A DNA stretch of 64,000 bases from Veillonella sp. R32 (GCF_010093125.1 NZ_NMZQ01000021.1:1-64000); one strand, 5' to 3'. Numbered from the stretch's first letter, positions 37,763 to 49,752 are shown. Made by a program: numbers and translations. The notes: generated from the sequence alone by a model not told the origin.

Positions 37763-38992
37763 ATGTTAACACTTTATGATTTTATAGAAGCACGGGAACG
37801 TTTAAGCACTGTGACGGTCAAAACGAAATTGATTCACAGTAATGTATTTTCCGATGAGTCAGGTAATGATGTATATATTAAACCGGAAAATTTACAGCGT
37901 ACCGGATCCTTTAAATTGCGTGGTGCTTACAATAAGATTGCTAAGCTCACTAAAGAAGAAAAAGCCTGTGGGGTGATAGCCTCTTCCGCTGGTAATCACG
38001 CCCAAGGGGTAGCCTTAGGGGCTCAGAAATTAGGCACGAAGGCAGTCATTGTTATGCCAAAGCCGAGTCCTCTTATTAAGGTGGAGGCTACCCGTCAATA
38101 TGGTGCTGACGTGGTGTTGGCCGGCGAGGTTTATGATGAAGCCTATGCAGAAGCTGTTCGTTTACAGCAAGAAAATGGCTATGTATTTGTGCATCCTTTC
38201 AATGATGAAGATGTGATTGAAGGGCAAGGGACGATTGCCCTTGAAATATTAGAGGAATTACCAGATGCGGATATTTTATTGGTCCCTATTGGTGGTGGCG
38301 GGTTGGTGGCTGGTGTAGCAGCGGCGGCTAAATTAAAAAATCCGTCCATCAAAATTGTTGGTGTAGAACCAGAAGGGGCGGCCAGTGCAGTGGCTGCCTT
38401 GCAAGCGGATGTTCCGGTTGTCCTAGATAGTGTTAGCACAATTGCTGATGGGGCGGCGGTAAAACAAATTGGCGATGTGACATTACAGTATATTAAAGAA
38501 TATGTCGATGAAATCGTCACCGTATCTGACTATGAATTGATGGAAGCGTTCCTTTTATTAGCGGAAAAACATAAAATCGTTGGTGAAAACGCAGGCCTGT
38601 TATCGGTGGCAGGGCTTAAAAAGTTAAAGGAAAAAGGCAAGAAAGTAGTTTCCATATTGAGCGGTGGCAATATCGATGTATTGACAATTGCGTCTATGAT
38701 TAATAAAGGGCTAGTCTTACGAGGTCGTATTTTTACCTTCTCCGTAAACCTACCAGATAAACCAGGTCAGTTAGTGGCGGTTTCACAAATTGTGGCGGGG
38801 GAAAATGCGAATGTTATTAAGCTAGAACATAATCAGTTTAAGAATTTAGATCGGTTCCATGAAGTGGAACTACAAGTGACAGTGGAAACTAATGGGGAAG
38901 AACATATTCGTCGAATTACAAAAGCTTTTGCAGAACATGGCTATACGATTCACCGCATTAATACGAGTGAAGTGAATGAATATAGTCGCTAG
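37763..38992 (+). CDS. ilvA: Threonine ammonia-lyase
   Basis: PLP-dependent deamination of threonine to 2-oxobutyrate, the isoleucine precursor. The 409 residues have the PLP lysine in RTGSFKLRGAYNK, the glycine loop VPIGGGGLVAG and SSAGNHAQGVA. A single C-terminal ACT-like domain follows (about 330-409, starting FSVNLPDKPGQL). Size and single ACT domain resemble the shorter TdcB-like form, yet the ilv context argues for biosynthesis. ATG 37763 has AAAAGGA eight bases upstream; ATG 37739 is in frame but poorly served. Confidence 0.93.
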   Translation: MLTLYDFIEARERLSTVTVKTKLIHSNVFSDESGNDVYIKPENLQRTGSFKLRGAYNKIAKLTKEEKACGVIASSAGNHAQGVALGAQKLGTKAVIVMPKPSPLIKVEATRQYGADVVLAGEVYDEAYAEAVRLQQENGYVFVHPFNDEDVIEGQGTIALEILEELPDADILLVPIGGGGLVAGVAAAAKLKNPSIKIVGVEPEGAASAVAALQADVPVVLDSVSTIADGAAVKQIGDVTLQYIKEYVDEIVTVSDYELMEAFLLLAEKHKIVGENAGLLSVAGLKKLKEKGKKVVSILSGGNIDVLTIASMINKGLVLRGRIFTFSVNLPDKPGQLVAVSQIVAGENANVIKLEHNQFKNLDRFHEVELQVTVETNGEEHIRRITKAFAEHGYTIHRINTSEVNEYSR

Positions 38993-39100
38993 CCTTTAGA
39001 CTATTTTGGTAGTCAGGGGCAAGCAGTATGTTGCTAAAGATTTAGTAGTGAGGCGACGTAATGAGTGAAGAGAGATATAGAGTAGAGAGGATGTGAATAC

Positions 39101-40822
39101 ATGAGTACGGATACAATCAATGGGGCTCGCATCGTATTAGAAACTTTGCATCACATAGGCATTACCGATTTCTTCGGGTATCCTGGCGGCGCCGTTATCC
39201 CTATTTACGATGAAATCTATAAGTATGACGGATTAACCCATTATTTTGCTCGTCATGAGCAAGGGGCGGCTCATGAGGCCGATGGCTATGCAAGAGCTAC
39301 TGGCAAATGTGGTGTTTGCTTGGCTACTTCGGGGCCAGGTGCGACGAACTTAGTCACCGGTTTAATGACGGCTCATATGGATTCGGTACCGGTACTGGCT
39401 ATAACAGGTCAGGTAGGACGGTCGTTACTAGGTAAAGATGCGTTTCAAGAATCTGATATTGTGGGTATAACGATGCCGATAACTAAGAATAATTACTTGG
39501 TTAAATCCATTTATGATTTACCACGGATTTTGCGAGAAGCTCATTACATTGCTACTACGGGGCGCCCTGGACCAGTTCTAGTAGATATTCCTAAAGATGT
39601 ACAACTAGCGAGTATTTCAAGAGCGGAATTTGAACGACTCTGTGAAGAGCCGTTTACCTTAGAAGGGTATGAGCCTAATTATAAAGGGCATCCCCTACAA
39701 GTGAAAAAGGCAGTAGCTCTTTTGAAAGGGGCTAAAAAACCGCTTATTATTGCTGGCGCTGGCATTTTAAAAGGTTGGGCGGCGGAGGAATTATATGAAC
39801 TCGCCACTAAGGCGCACATTCCTGTAACGAATACTTTATTAGGATTGGGTTCATTTCCAGGACAACATGAATTGTTCTTAGGTATGCTAGGCATGCATGG
39901 TACGGCAGCAGCTAACTTTGCTACGGATGAAGCGGATGTAGTATTGGCTGCAGGGATTCGCTTTGATGACCGTATTGCAGGTAATCCAGAAGCTTTTTGC
40001 AAGAATGCTAAGATTATTCACATCGATATTGATCCAGCGGAAATTGAGAAAAATCGTAAAGTAGATGTGCCTATTGTAGGCGATGTAAAACAAGTTTTGC
40101 AGGCTATCAACGAAGCGCTGCCAACGGCAACCCATGATGCATGGTTAGCTCAGACTAAGGCATGGAAGAGGGACTATGCGCTTCGCTATCGCCAAGTTTC
40201 AGAGGACACTTTAGTTCCACAAAAGGTATTGGCCACCCTTGATGAACTTTTGCAAGGGGACGCCATCATTGTGACGGATGTAGGACAACATCAAATGTGG
40301 GTCGCTCAGTACTTTACGTATCAGTGCCCAAACAGTATTGTCACGTCTGGTGGGGCCGGTACCATGGGCTTTGGTTTACCCGCTGCTATTGGCGCTCAAG
40401 TGGGACAGCCTCATAAAAAGGTAGTTCTCGTAGTGGGCGATGGGGGCTTACAGATGACGGCGCATGAGTTAATGTTGATTAAGCAATATAATTTGCCCGT
40501 GAAAGTAGTCTTGTTGAATAATTCCTATTTAGGTATGGTTCGACAATGGCAGGAACTTTTTAATGATAAACGATATTCGTTCGTAGATTTATCAGTAAAT
40601 CCAGATTTTCAGACCTTAGCTGCTGCGTATGGGGTACGCAGTGTGAAAATTGAAGGGCAACAGGATTTAAAGGCTAAATTAGAAGCCGAATTAGCTACTG
40701 ACGATGGCGTGTTGATTGAATGTATCGTTGAACGGGAAGAAAATGTATATCCTATGATTCCAGCTGGCATGACGGTAGCCGATATGCGCGGTGCAAAGGG
40801 GGTGGCTGACGATGGCGAATGA
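39101..40822 (+). CDS. ilvB: Acetolactate synthase, catalytic subunit
   Basis: Thiamine-diphosphate enzyme that joins pyruvate to pyruvate or 2-oxobutyrate. The 573 residues include the catalytic glutamate in FARHEQGAAHEADGYAR, FAD-domain sequences, and the ThDP motif GDGGLQMTAHELMLIKQYNLP...NNS. The GAGAGGATGTGA context precedes the ATG. It overlaps ilvN by 11 nt, typical for the paired subunits. Confidence 0.95.
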   Translation: MSTDTINGARIVLETLHHIGITDFFGYPGGAVIPIYDEIYKYDGLTHYFARHEQGAAHEADGYARATGKCGVCLATSGPGATNLVTGLMTAHMDSVPVLAITGQVGRSLLGKDAFQESDIVGITMPITKNNYLVKSIYDLPRILREAHYIATTGRPGPVLVDIPKDVQLASISRAEFERLCEEPFTLEGYEPNYKGHPLQVKKAVALLKGAKKPLIIAGAGILKGWAAEELYELATKAHIPVTNTLLGLGSFPGQHELFLGMLGMHGTAAANFATDEADVVLAAGIRFDDRIAGNPEAFCKNAKIIHIDIDPAEIEKNRKVDVPIVGDVKQVLQAINEALPTATHDAWLAQTKAWKRDYALRYRQVSEDTLVPQKVLATLDELLQGDAIIVTDVGQHQMWVAQYFTYQCPNSIVTSGGAGTMGFGLPAAIGAQVGQPHKKVVLVVGDGGLQMTAHELMLIKQYNLPVKVVLLNNSYLGMVRQWQELFNDKRYSFVDLSVNPDFQTLAAAYGVRSVKIEGQQDLKAKLEAELATDDGVLIECIVEREENVYPMIPAGMTVADMRGAKGVADDGE

Positions 40823-41300
40823 ACATCAAATTTTAGTGATTACTAAAAATACACCAGGCATTGGAGCTCGTGTGTTAGCCTTGTTTAACCGTCGCGGCTA
40901 TTCGGTGAAAAAGATGACCTCTGGTGTTACCGTACAATCTGGCTATGCGCGGATGACCTTAACGGTAGATGCAGATAGCAATACGCTAGATCAAATCCAA
41001 AAACAGATTTATAAAATTATTGATGTAGTCAAAGTGAAAGTTTTTCCTAAGACGGATGTGGTGCGACGGGAGCTTATGCTCATTAAGGTGAAAGCAGACG
41101 ACCAAACACGTTCACAAATTGTGCAGATTGCAAATATTTATCGTGGCAATGTACTTGATGTGGGGCCTACGTCGCTCATCATTGAACTTACGGGAGATGA
41201 AGAAAAACTTCGTGGCTTTATCGATATTATGAAACCTTATGGGGTTCTTGAAATGGCTAAAACGGGCGTGACGGCTATGAGCCGTGGCGAACGATTATAA
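40812..41300 (+). CDS. ilvN: Acetolactate synthase, regulatory subunit
   Basis: A 162-residue ACT-domain subunit that activates IlvB and conveys valine feedback. It opens HQILVITKNTPGIGARVLALFNRRGYSVKKMTSG, the standard ACT sequence, and ends in the small-subunit C-terminal domain (RRELMLIKVKADDQTRSQI). ATG 40812 lies inside the end of ilvB with GGGGGTGG upstream; a longer frame from 40791 has no site. Confidence 0.95.
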   Translation: MANEHQILVITKNTPGIGARVLALFNRRGYSVKKMTSGVTVQSGYARMTLTVDADSNTLDQIQKQIYKIIDVVKVKVFPKTDVVRRELMLIKVKADDQTRSQIVQIANIYRGNVLDVGPTSLIIELTGDEEKLRGFIDIMKPYGVLEMAKTGVTAMSRGERL

Positions 41301-41399
41301 GCATATAGTTTACTAAGTATAGTAAGCAGTTTTAGTAGTATTCTACGACGGATGTAGTGAATATACAGTTACGATTCGTTGAGGGTATTGGTTAGCTAG

Positions 41400-42437
<1,038 letters not shown>

Positions 42438-42474
42438 AATAAAATTACATTAAATTAAAATATCCTCTGTAACG

Positions 42475-42511
42475 ATGGAACGCAAATGACAGTTAAGTTT
42501 GCGTTCCATTT
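42475..42511 (+). terminator. Hairpin terminator after ilvC
   Basis: ATGGAACGCAAA and TTTGCGTTCCAT form a 12-bp perfect stem; the T-run is interrupted (TTTGTGTTTATG). Confidence 0.7.
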
Positions 42512-42627
42512 GTGTTTATGCCCTAACCAGTGTATTTTCCCCTTTTAGAAGGTCATTTTTATGTGATACAATAAAAAGCGATAAAAGATGATTTTCGTTC
42601 GTAACAACACGATTTGTTGGAGGTTAT

Positions 42628-42870
42628 ATGCAGGAAATAGTAGTAGGCGGCTTATACCGTCATTTTAAAGGGATGTATTATTATGTAAAGGATATTGCTA
42701 TCCATTCGGAAACAGGCGAACCTTTCGTGGTATATCAACAATTATATGGGGAGCGAAAGACATACATTCGCCCACTAGGTATGTTTGCTAGCCCTGTGGA
42801 TCATGAAAAATACCCAGAAGTAGCGCAAAAAGAACGCTTCAAATTGATGTCGGGGCGTGACAAAGGGTAG
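42628..42870 (+). CDS. DUF1653 family protein
   Basis: An 80-residue protein with the DUF1653 pattern GGLYRHFKGMYYYVKDIAIHSETGEPFVVYQQLYGERKTYIRPLGMF. Members are small beta-rich proteins of unknown function, sometimes fused to HAD or metabolic enzymes. GGAGGT precedes the ATG. A HAD phosphatase gene follows 166 nt later, separated by tandem repeats. Confidence 0.85.
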   Translation: MQEIVVGGLYRHFKGMYYYVKDIAIHSETGEPFVVYQQLYGERKTYIRPLGMFASPVDHEKYPEVAQKERFKLMSGRDKG

Positions 42871-42883
42871 TTCGATTAAGCAA

Positions 42884-42988
42884 TTAATAAGTATGTAGTT
42901 AATAGCACTAATAGCGCTTAATAGTAGTTAATAAGTATACGGTTAATAGCAGTTAAGAAGTATACAGTTAGTAGCAGTTAATAATAGG
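42884..42988. repeat. Degenerate 25-bp tandem repeats
   Basis: Three copies of a 25-bp unit starting TTAATAAGTATAC occur at 42884-42908, 42928-42952 and 42953-42977, plus a partial fourth. They fill the gap before the HAD gene and end shortly before its ribosome site. No coding sense. Confidence 0.65.
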
Positions 42989-43036
42989 TTATATATTATA
43001 TAGTAGCTCATAGATAATAAGTGATAGGAGGTATGG

Positions 43037-43810
43037 ATGAAACAAAAATTCTTCTTCTTTGATATTGATAATACGTTGGCTGTTTGGCCTGATGGCATTA
43101 TTCCAGCTAGCGCTCAAGAAACCTTAGATACATTAAAAGCCAATGGTCACCGTGTGGCCTTAGCTACGGGACGTTTACAAAAAGATGCTAAACGCTTTGC
43201 TGATTTAGCCCGTGTTAGCGATTTTGTGGCTGATGGCGGTAAGAGCGTAACCATTAATAATGAAATTGTTTTTATGGAGGGCATGGATCGTCAGGCTTGT
43301 CAGGATTACCTTGCTCATTTAGAAGAACGTGGTTTGCACTGGGCCGTTACAGATGTTAATGAATTAGTGCGCATTACGCCGTATGAAGATGTATTGGCGT
43401 GGCATCCAGATTGGGATGTGTTTAAAACGGTATATGATCCAAGCTTTGATTACCGTCAAGTAGAACATTTTTATAAAATTTATGCCTTCATGACACCAGA
43501 GCAAGAAGAGGCGCAGCAAGTAGTACATATGTCGAATGATTTAATTCGTTATGGCGAAAACTGTATTCTCTTTGAACCGATGGCTAAAGCTGAAGGGGTG
43601 CGTCGTATGATTGCTCACTATGATATGCAACCAGAAGATGTAGTCGTATTTGGTGATGGTTACAATGATTTATCGATGTTCAGTCCTGAGTGGTTAAATA
43701 TCGCTATGGGGAATGGCCGTGAAGAGTTAAAAGCCGCTGCCGATTATATTACATCTGATTGTAAACGAGATGGCATTTACGAAGCTTGTAAAAATTTTGG
43801 TTGGATTTAA
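43037..43810 (+). CDS. Cof-type HAD family phosphatase
   Basis: A 257-residue haloacid dehalogenase-like hydrolase. Motif I is FFDIDNTLAV, motif II lies in ALATGRLQKDAKR, and the acidic motif is VFGDGYNDLSMF. A C2-type cap domain lies in between. Such proteins dephosphorylate sugar phosphates or flavin and pyridoxal intermediates; the substrate is unknown. AGGAGG sits five bases before the ATG. Confidence 0.88.
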   Translation: MKQKFFFFDIDNTLAVWPDGIIPASAQETLDTLKANGHRVALATGRLQKDAKRFADLARVSDFVADGGKSVTINNEIVFMEGMDRQACQDYLAHLEERGLHWAVTDVNELVRITPYEDVLAWHPDWDVFKTVYDPSFDYRQVEHFYKIYAFMTPEQEEAQQVVHMSNDLIRYGENCILFEPMAKAEGVRRMIAHYDMQPEDVVVFGDGYNDLSMFSPEWLNIAMGNGREELKAAADYITSDCKRDGIYEACKNFGWI

Positions 43811-43863
43811 TGAATCGTACTAGCGTAATTTAATAGCCTGTGTTATAATGAAATGTCAAAAGT

Positions 43864-43892
43864 ACCGCTCATATTGTTTGTGAGCGGTTTTT
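43864..43892 (+). terminator. Intrinsic terminator
   Basis: ACCGCTCA and TGAGCGGT form an 8-bp stem followed by TTTTT. Confidence 0.8.
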
Positions 43893-43910
43893 CATATATA
43901 GGAGATACGA

Positions 43911-44579
43911 ATGAAACTAATGAAACGATATGGGAATTGGCGTCGTTTGTGTGCCGTAGGCTTATTAGGTATGGCCTTATTGATTACCAGTGCTTGTGGT
44001 GCTAGCCAGAGTAATACAGATAAGACTGCATCAGGGGCTAGTGAAACGACGCAAAGTAGTGCCTTACAAGCGCCCGCCTTAGATACTACGCCAGTAAAAG
44101 ATCATTATGCTGTGTTTGATACATCAGAAGGCACGTTTAAAGTGCGCTTATTTGGCACTAAAACACCGATAACGGTTAAAAATTTTGATTATTTAGTCAA
44201 TCAAGGGTATTATACGGACTTAACCTTCCATCGAGTTATTGATGGCTTCATGATTCAAGGGGGCGATGATGGTAAAGGTGGTCCTGGTTATACGATTCCT
44301 GATGAATTTGTGAATGATTTGCATTTCAATAAAATGGGATTATTAGCCATGGCAAATCGAGGGCCTAATACAGGGGGCGCTCAATTCTTTATTACCTTAG
44401 GGCCAACACCGTGGTTAGATAATAAACATACTATTTTTGGTGTAGTTACACAGGGCATGGATGTGGTAGCTAAGATTGGTAAAGTGGCCATTGATAAAAA
44501 AGATAAGCCCATAGAACCAGTTGTGATTAAATCTATTACCTTAGAGCCCATTACGGATACACAGGGCAGCGCTAAATGA
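43911..44579 (+). CDS. Cyclophilin-type peptidyl-prolyl isomerase lipoprotein
   Basis: A 222-residue PPIase that speeds proline isomerisation in folding exported proteins. The N-terminus has a lipoprotein signal (LLGMALLITSAC, lipobox cysteine at 29), so it is membrane-anchored outside the cytoplasm. A Ser/Thr-rich linker follows. The cyclophilin core shows FHRVIDGFMIQGGD, GLLAMANRGPNTGGAQFFITLGPTPWLDNKHTIFG, with the active-site Arg and Phe conserved. The GIY-YIG gene begins eight bases after its stop. Confidence 0.92.
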   Translation: MKLMKRYGNWRRLCAVGLLGMALLITSACGASQSNTDKTASGASETTQSSALQAPALDTTPVKDHYAVFDTSEGTFKVRLFGTKTPITVKNFDYLVNQGYYTDLTFHRVIDGFMIQGGDDGKGGPGYTIPDEFVNDLHFNKMGLLAMANRGPNTGGAQFFITLGPTPWLDNKHTIFGVVTQGMDVVAKIGKVAIDKKDKPIEPVVIKSITLEPITDTQGSAK

Positions 44580-44586
44580 GGTGCTT

Positions 44587-44925
44587 ATGAGTAAGGAAGA
44601 GTTTTATACGTATATGGTAGAATGCGCCGATGGTTCTTTATATACGGGTTGGACGATGGATTTAGTACAGCGTGTGGCTAAGCACAATGGGCAAATTCCA
44701 GGCGGTGCTAAGTATACGCGAGCTAGGCGTCCGGTGAAACTAGTATGGTATACAGCGTTTAAGCGTAAACAAGAAGCGCAGTCCATGGAATACCAGGTGA
44801 AACGAATGCCACGGGAGCAAAAACGGGCCTTAGTAGCGGCCTTTGCTAAAGCACATCCTACGGCTATTGCTGAGCTTATGGCTGAGGGCCTTTCGGTTAA
44901 TTCAGAGGACAGTAAAAATGGATAA
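44587..44925 (+). CDS. GIY-YIG domain protein (YhbQ/UPF0213-like)
   Basis: A 112-residue single-domain GIY-YIG nuclease-fold protein. The core YTYMVECADGSLYTGWTMDLVQRVAKHN and AQSMEYQVKRMPREQK match the YhbQ/YazA subfamily, whose role is unclear though DNA repair has been proposed. The start is ATG 44587; GTG two codons upstream is also in frame. It follows the cyclophilin gene closely and is likely co-transcribed. Confidence 0.85.
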   Translation: MSKEEFYTYMVECADGSLYTGWTMDLVQRVAKHNGQIPGGAKYTRARRPVKLVWYTAFKRKQEAQSMEYQVKRMPREQKRALVAAFAKAHPTAIAELMAEGLSVNSEDSKNG

Positions 44926-45061
44926 GAGGCCTTTACATAAGCTAAGGTTTTAATAAAGAAATTTCTTAAATTTCCCCGTGTTCTATGGTATAATGAACTG
45001 ATGTATAGTTCATCAAAATAAACTATGAAATGCGATAGGAAAACGCGGAAGGAGGACTTCG

Positions 45062-45520
45062 ATGAAGCGCGTTTTAGTTGGCGTGAAAAGCACGCAGCGT
45101 GATGCTGACGGGAAAGACACGGTCATTGAAATGGTTTCTCCCGGTGAATATCACGAAAAAAATGATACAAAATATATTATGTATAATGAAACGGAACTAT
45201 CCGGCATGGAAGGGTCCCATACGACGATTAAGCTAAAACCCCATTCCATTGTGTTAATTCGCAATGGCAAGGTATCTATGCGTCATGAGTATGTACTTGG
45301 TGAGACCCGGCAAACGGTGTATGAAACGCCTTTTGGCGAGCTTCATATGGCCTTTAAGACCCACGAGTTAGACGCTAGTTTACAAGATGGGATTGGTTCG
45401 ATTCATTTAGGCTATGATATTTCCGTTGGCGGTGAATGGCAATTTTACAACCAACTAGACATTAACTTACAGGAGGATTTAGAGTATGGAACTAAAGGAC
45501 AAGCTCAAGCAAGGAATTGA
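45062..45520 (+). CDS. DUF1934 (YwiB-like) protein
   Basis: A 152-residue beta-barrel, calycin-like protein. The pattern YIMYNETELSGMEGSHTTIKLKP, VSMRHEYVLGETRQTVYETPFGELHM and IHLGYDISVGGEWQFYNQLDI fits DUF1934. Its usual place directly upstream of argS is kept, and the two genes overlap by 35 nt, implying coupled translation. Function unknown. AAGGAGG precedes the ATG by six bases. Confidence 0.88.
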   Translation: MKRVLVGVKSTQRDADGKDTVIEMVSPGEYHEKNDTKYIMYNETELSGMEGSHTTIKLKPHSIVLIRNGKVSMRHEYVLGETRQTVYETPFGELHMAFKTHELDASLQDGIGSIHLGYDISVGGEWQFYNQLDINLQEDLEYGTKGQAQARN

Positions 45521-47150
45521 GGCTGCATTGGCAAAAGCATTGGCTGACGGCACATTGCCAGAAGGGACATATCCTGAAGTTGTGCTAGAAGTGCCACCAC
45601 AAAAAGAATTTGGCGATTTTTCTACGAATATTGCCATGCAGTCAGCGCGCGTAGCTCGCATGAATCCAGCGGCTATTGCGGATATTATTATTGCCAATAT
45701 GGAGTATGATTGGTTAGACAAGGCTGAAAAGGCCGGTGCTGGTTTTATCAATTTCTTCTTAAAAAATGACATGGTTTATGACACTTTGAAACAAGTCTTA
45801 GAGCAAGGCATTTGCTATGGCACACAACCAGTGCGTGAAGACGATACCATTCAAGTTGAATATGTAAGTGCTAACCCTACGGGGCCACTTCATGTAGGTC
45901 ATGGCCGTGGGGCTGCCTATGGGAGCGCGTTAGTTAATTTATTGCGCGCTGCTGGCTATAAGGTAGAATCAGAATATTATATTAATGATGCAGGTAATCA
46001 GATTGATAACTTAGCAAAATCTATTAATGCTCGTTATTTAGAGCTTTTGGATATGAAGAGCGAGTTTCCTGAAAATGGCTATCATGGTCAGGATATTGTA
46101 GAAACCGCCCAGAGTATTATTAATTGGCGTGGCGATTTCTTTGCTATTTTATCGGATGAAGAACGATTGCCATTCTTCAAAGAATTTGGTTTAACTGAAA
46201 AGTTAAATGCTTTACGTGTGAGTCTTCGTAATTTCAATGTAGAATTTGACCGTTGGTTTAGCGAACGTTCTTTACATAAGAGCGGTGAAGTGAATAAAGC
46301 CATTCAGTTCTTAAAAGATACAGGCGATGTATACGAAAAAGATGGAGCTTTATGGTTTGCTTCTACTCGTTATGGTGATGACAAAGATCGCGTTGTTATT
46401 CGTGAAAATGGCGAACCTACTTATTTAGCGTCTGATATTGCGTACCATCGCAATAAATTTGAACGTGGTTTCAAAAAAATGATTAATATTTGGGGGGCTG
46501 ACCACCATGGCTATGTAACGCGCGTGAAAGCCTCTATGGAAGCCCTTGGCTATAATCCAAATCGCTTAGAAATTCTTTTATTGCAGATGGTTGCTTTATA
46601 TCGTGATGGGGAATTGGTTAAAATGTCCAAACGGACAGGCCAATCCGTAACGCTTGATGAATTGATTGAAGAAGTAGGCGTGGATGCGGCTCGTTATTTC
46701 TTCCTCATGCGTTCGTTAGATAGCCAATTGGATTTTGATATTAATTTGGCTGCCTCTAAGAGCAATGATAATCCTGTATATTACATTCAGTATGCCCATG
46801 CACGTATTCATAGCATCTTCAATCAAGTGAAAGAAGCGGGCATTGCTTATGGTGATTGGGCAGGTGTTAAATTCGATACTTTAACTAGTGATATTGAATT
46901 GGATATTATTAAAAAATTGGGTGCGTATCCTGAAGAAATTAGTTTGGCTGCGGAACATCGAGCACCACATCGTATTGCGCGGTATCTCTATGATTTAGCG
47001 AGTCTATTCCATTCATTCTATAAACAAGGTCGTATTATGGGTGTAGATAGTGATTTGCAACAAGCCCGTTTAGGTTTAATCACGGGTATTGCCGCTGTTT
47101 TACATAATGGTTTAGATATTTTAGGTATTTCAGCACCTGAAAAAATGTAA
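45486..47150 (+). CDS. argS: Arginyl-tRNA synthetase
   Basis: Class I synthetase that charges tRNA-Arg. The 554 residues have an N-terminal Add-1 domain and the HIGH-type motif SANPTGPLHVGHGRGA. KMSKRTGQSVTLDEL and a C-terminal anticodon-binding DALR domain follow, ending GLDILGISAPEKM. The ATG overlaps DUF1934 and has GGAGGATTTAG upstream. Confidence 0.96.
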   Translation: MELKDKLKQGIEAALAKALADGTLPEGTYPEVVLEVPPQKEFGDFSTNIAMQSARVARMNPAAIADIIIANMEYDWLDKAEKAGAGFINFFLKNDMVYDTLKQVLEQGICYGTQPVREDDTIQVEYVSANPTGPLHVGHGRGAAYGSALVNLLRAAGYKVESEYYINDAGNQIDNLAKSINARYLELLDMKSEFPENGYHGQDIVETAQSIINWRGDFFAILSDEERLPFFKEFGLTEKLNALRVSLRNFNVEFDRWFSERSLHKSGEVNKAIQFLKDTGDVYEKDGALWFASTRYGDDKDRVVIRENGEPTYLASDIAYHRNKFERGFKKMINIWGADHHGYVTRVKASMEALGYNPNRLEILLLQMVALYRDGELVKMSKRTGQSVTLDELIEEVGVDAARYFFLMRSLDSQLDFDINLAASKSNDNPVYYIQYAHARIHSIFNQVKEAGIAYGDWAGVKFDTLTSDIELDIIKKLGAYPEEISLAAEHRAPHRIARYLYDLASLFHSFYKQGRIMGVDSDLQQARLGLITGIAAVLHNGLDILGISAPEKM

Positions 47151-47197
47151 GCGTGTAGCGTCGTTTTAGTCGGGCGCTATAGTTTATGATAACTTAG

Positions 47198-48874
<1,677 letters not shown>

Positions 48875-48876
48875 CT

Positions 48877-49515
48877 GTGCGTAAAACAGTGCGCACCGCT
48901 CGTTATCAACAAATTGCCGCTGATGTGGCTGGTAAAATTGTATCCGGTGGCTATAAGGAAGGGGAGCGAATTTTCGCTCGCTCAGCCTTGTCCGTTCATT
49001 ATGGCGTATCCCCTGAAACGTCACGTCGTGCCATTGCTTTACTCGCAGATTTAGGCATTGTCGAAGTGACTAAGGGGAGTGGCTGCACCGTGCTATCTAA
49101 GGAAAAAGCAGAACAATTTCGTATGCAGTTTAATGATTTTGATTCGGTGGATTCTTTGCGCCGTGATTTAGCACAGCAAATTGATGAACAAACGGCAGCT
49201 ATGCAAAACATTAAAGATACTATTCAGAAATTAAGTGAGTCCGTAGGTCATTATCAATATAAAAACCCTTTGCAGCCTATGAAGATGGCCATTACTGAAG
49301 GGTGTCGCTATTTGGGCCAATCCATTGGTTCCATTCAATTGTGGCAACATACGGGGATTACCATTGTAGCTATTGAGTCAAAAGATAAGACCATGATTAT
49401 TTCACCAGGACCCTATGCTACCTTTACGGCTGGAGAAGAAATTTATTTCATTGGCCCTGCTGATAGTTGGCTTCGTTTGGAACGATTTTTGTATGGCCCT
49501 GATGATGCTCAATAG
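48877..49515 (+). CDS. busR: BusR-like GntR/RCK_C regulator (probable c-di-AMP sensor)
   Basis: A 212-residue protein with three parts. Residues 1-75 are a GntR winged helix (YQQIAADVAGKIVSGGYKEGERIFARSALSVHYGVSPETSRRAIALL). Residues about 80-120 are a coiled coil. Residues about 125-212 are an RCK_C/TrkA_C domain (IQLWQHTGITIVAIESKDKTMIISPGPYATFTAGEEIYFIG). This is the architecture of streptococcal and lactococcal BusR, which binds c-di-AMP and represses a glycine-betaine transporter. The genes directly downstream encode such a transporter, which strengthens the call. GTG 48877 begins 2 nt after pyrG, so it is co-transcribed with it. Confidence 0.85.
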   Translation: MRKTVRTARYQQIAADVAGKIVSGGYKEGERIFARSALSVHYGVSPETSRRAIALLADLGIVEVTKGSGCTVLSKEKAEQFRMQFNDFDSVDSLRRDLAQQIDEQTAAMQNIKDTIQKLSESVGHYQYKNPLQPMKMAITEGCRYLGQSIGSIQLWQHTGITIVAIESKDKTMIISPGPYATFTAGEEIYFIGPADSWLRLERFLYGPDDAQ

Positions 49516-49575
49516 GACGATAATGTCTGACTTTTAATGGAGTATTATTAATTATAAATTTATACAACATAACAC

Positions 49576-49606
49576 AAAAAGCACTCAACCATGGTTGGGT
49601 GCTTTT
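49576..49606 (+). terminator. Intrinsic terminator after the busR-like gene
   Basis: GCACTCAAC and GTTGGGTGC flank CATG, with A-run before and TTTT after. Confidence 0.8.
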
Positions 49607-49642
49607 CTGTATAATATATAACTTAAACGCCTTCTTTACACA

Positions 49643-49667
49643 TTGTTATGATTTTGAGTCATAACAA
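49643..49667. promoter_or_regulatory. Inverted repeat upstream of the OpuC promoter
   Basis: TTGTTATGA, 7 nt, TCATAACAA: perfect 9-bp arms. The TTGTTA/TAACAA core recurs three more times between here and 49734, so this is a likely operator for the adjacent GntR-type regulator. Confidence 0.6.
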
Positions 49668-49694
49668 CCATTCTACATTTATAAACGTCGATAT

Positions 49695-49724
49695 TTGACC
49701 TAAGTAACAACTTTGTTATATAAT
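49695..49724 (+). promoter_or_regulatory. Promoter of the OpuC-type transporter
   Basis: TTGACC (49695-49700), 18 nt, TATAAT (49719-49724). The -10 box lies inside the loop of the inverted repeat at 49702-49737. Confidence 0.7.
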
Positions 49725-49737
49725 TAGGTTGTTACTT
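49702..49737. promoter_or_regulatory. Inverted repeat flanking the -10 box
   Basis: AAGTAACAAC, 16 nt, GTTGTTACTT: perfect 10-bp arms bracketing TATAAT. A protein bound here would block polymerase directly. Confidence 0.6.
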
Positions 49738-49752
49738 TTAGGGAGGTCTTAT

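Noticed and set aside
49576-49606. Chromosomal target of CRISPR spacer 1 (self-targeting)
   Set aside because: The terminator here shares only CTCAACCAT with spacer 1. The rest of the spacer does not match.
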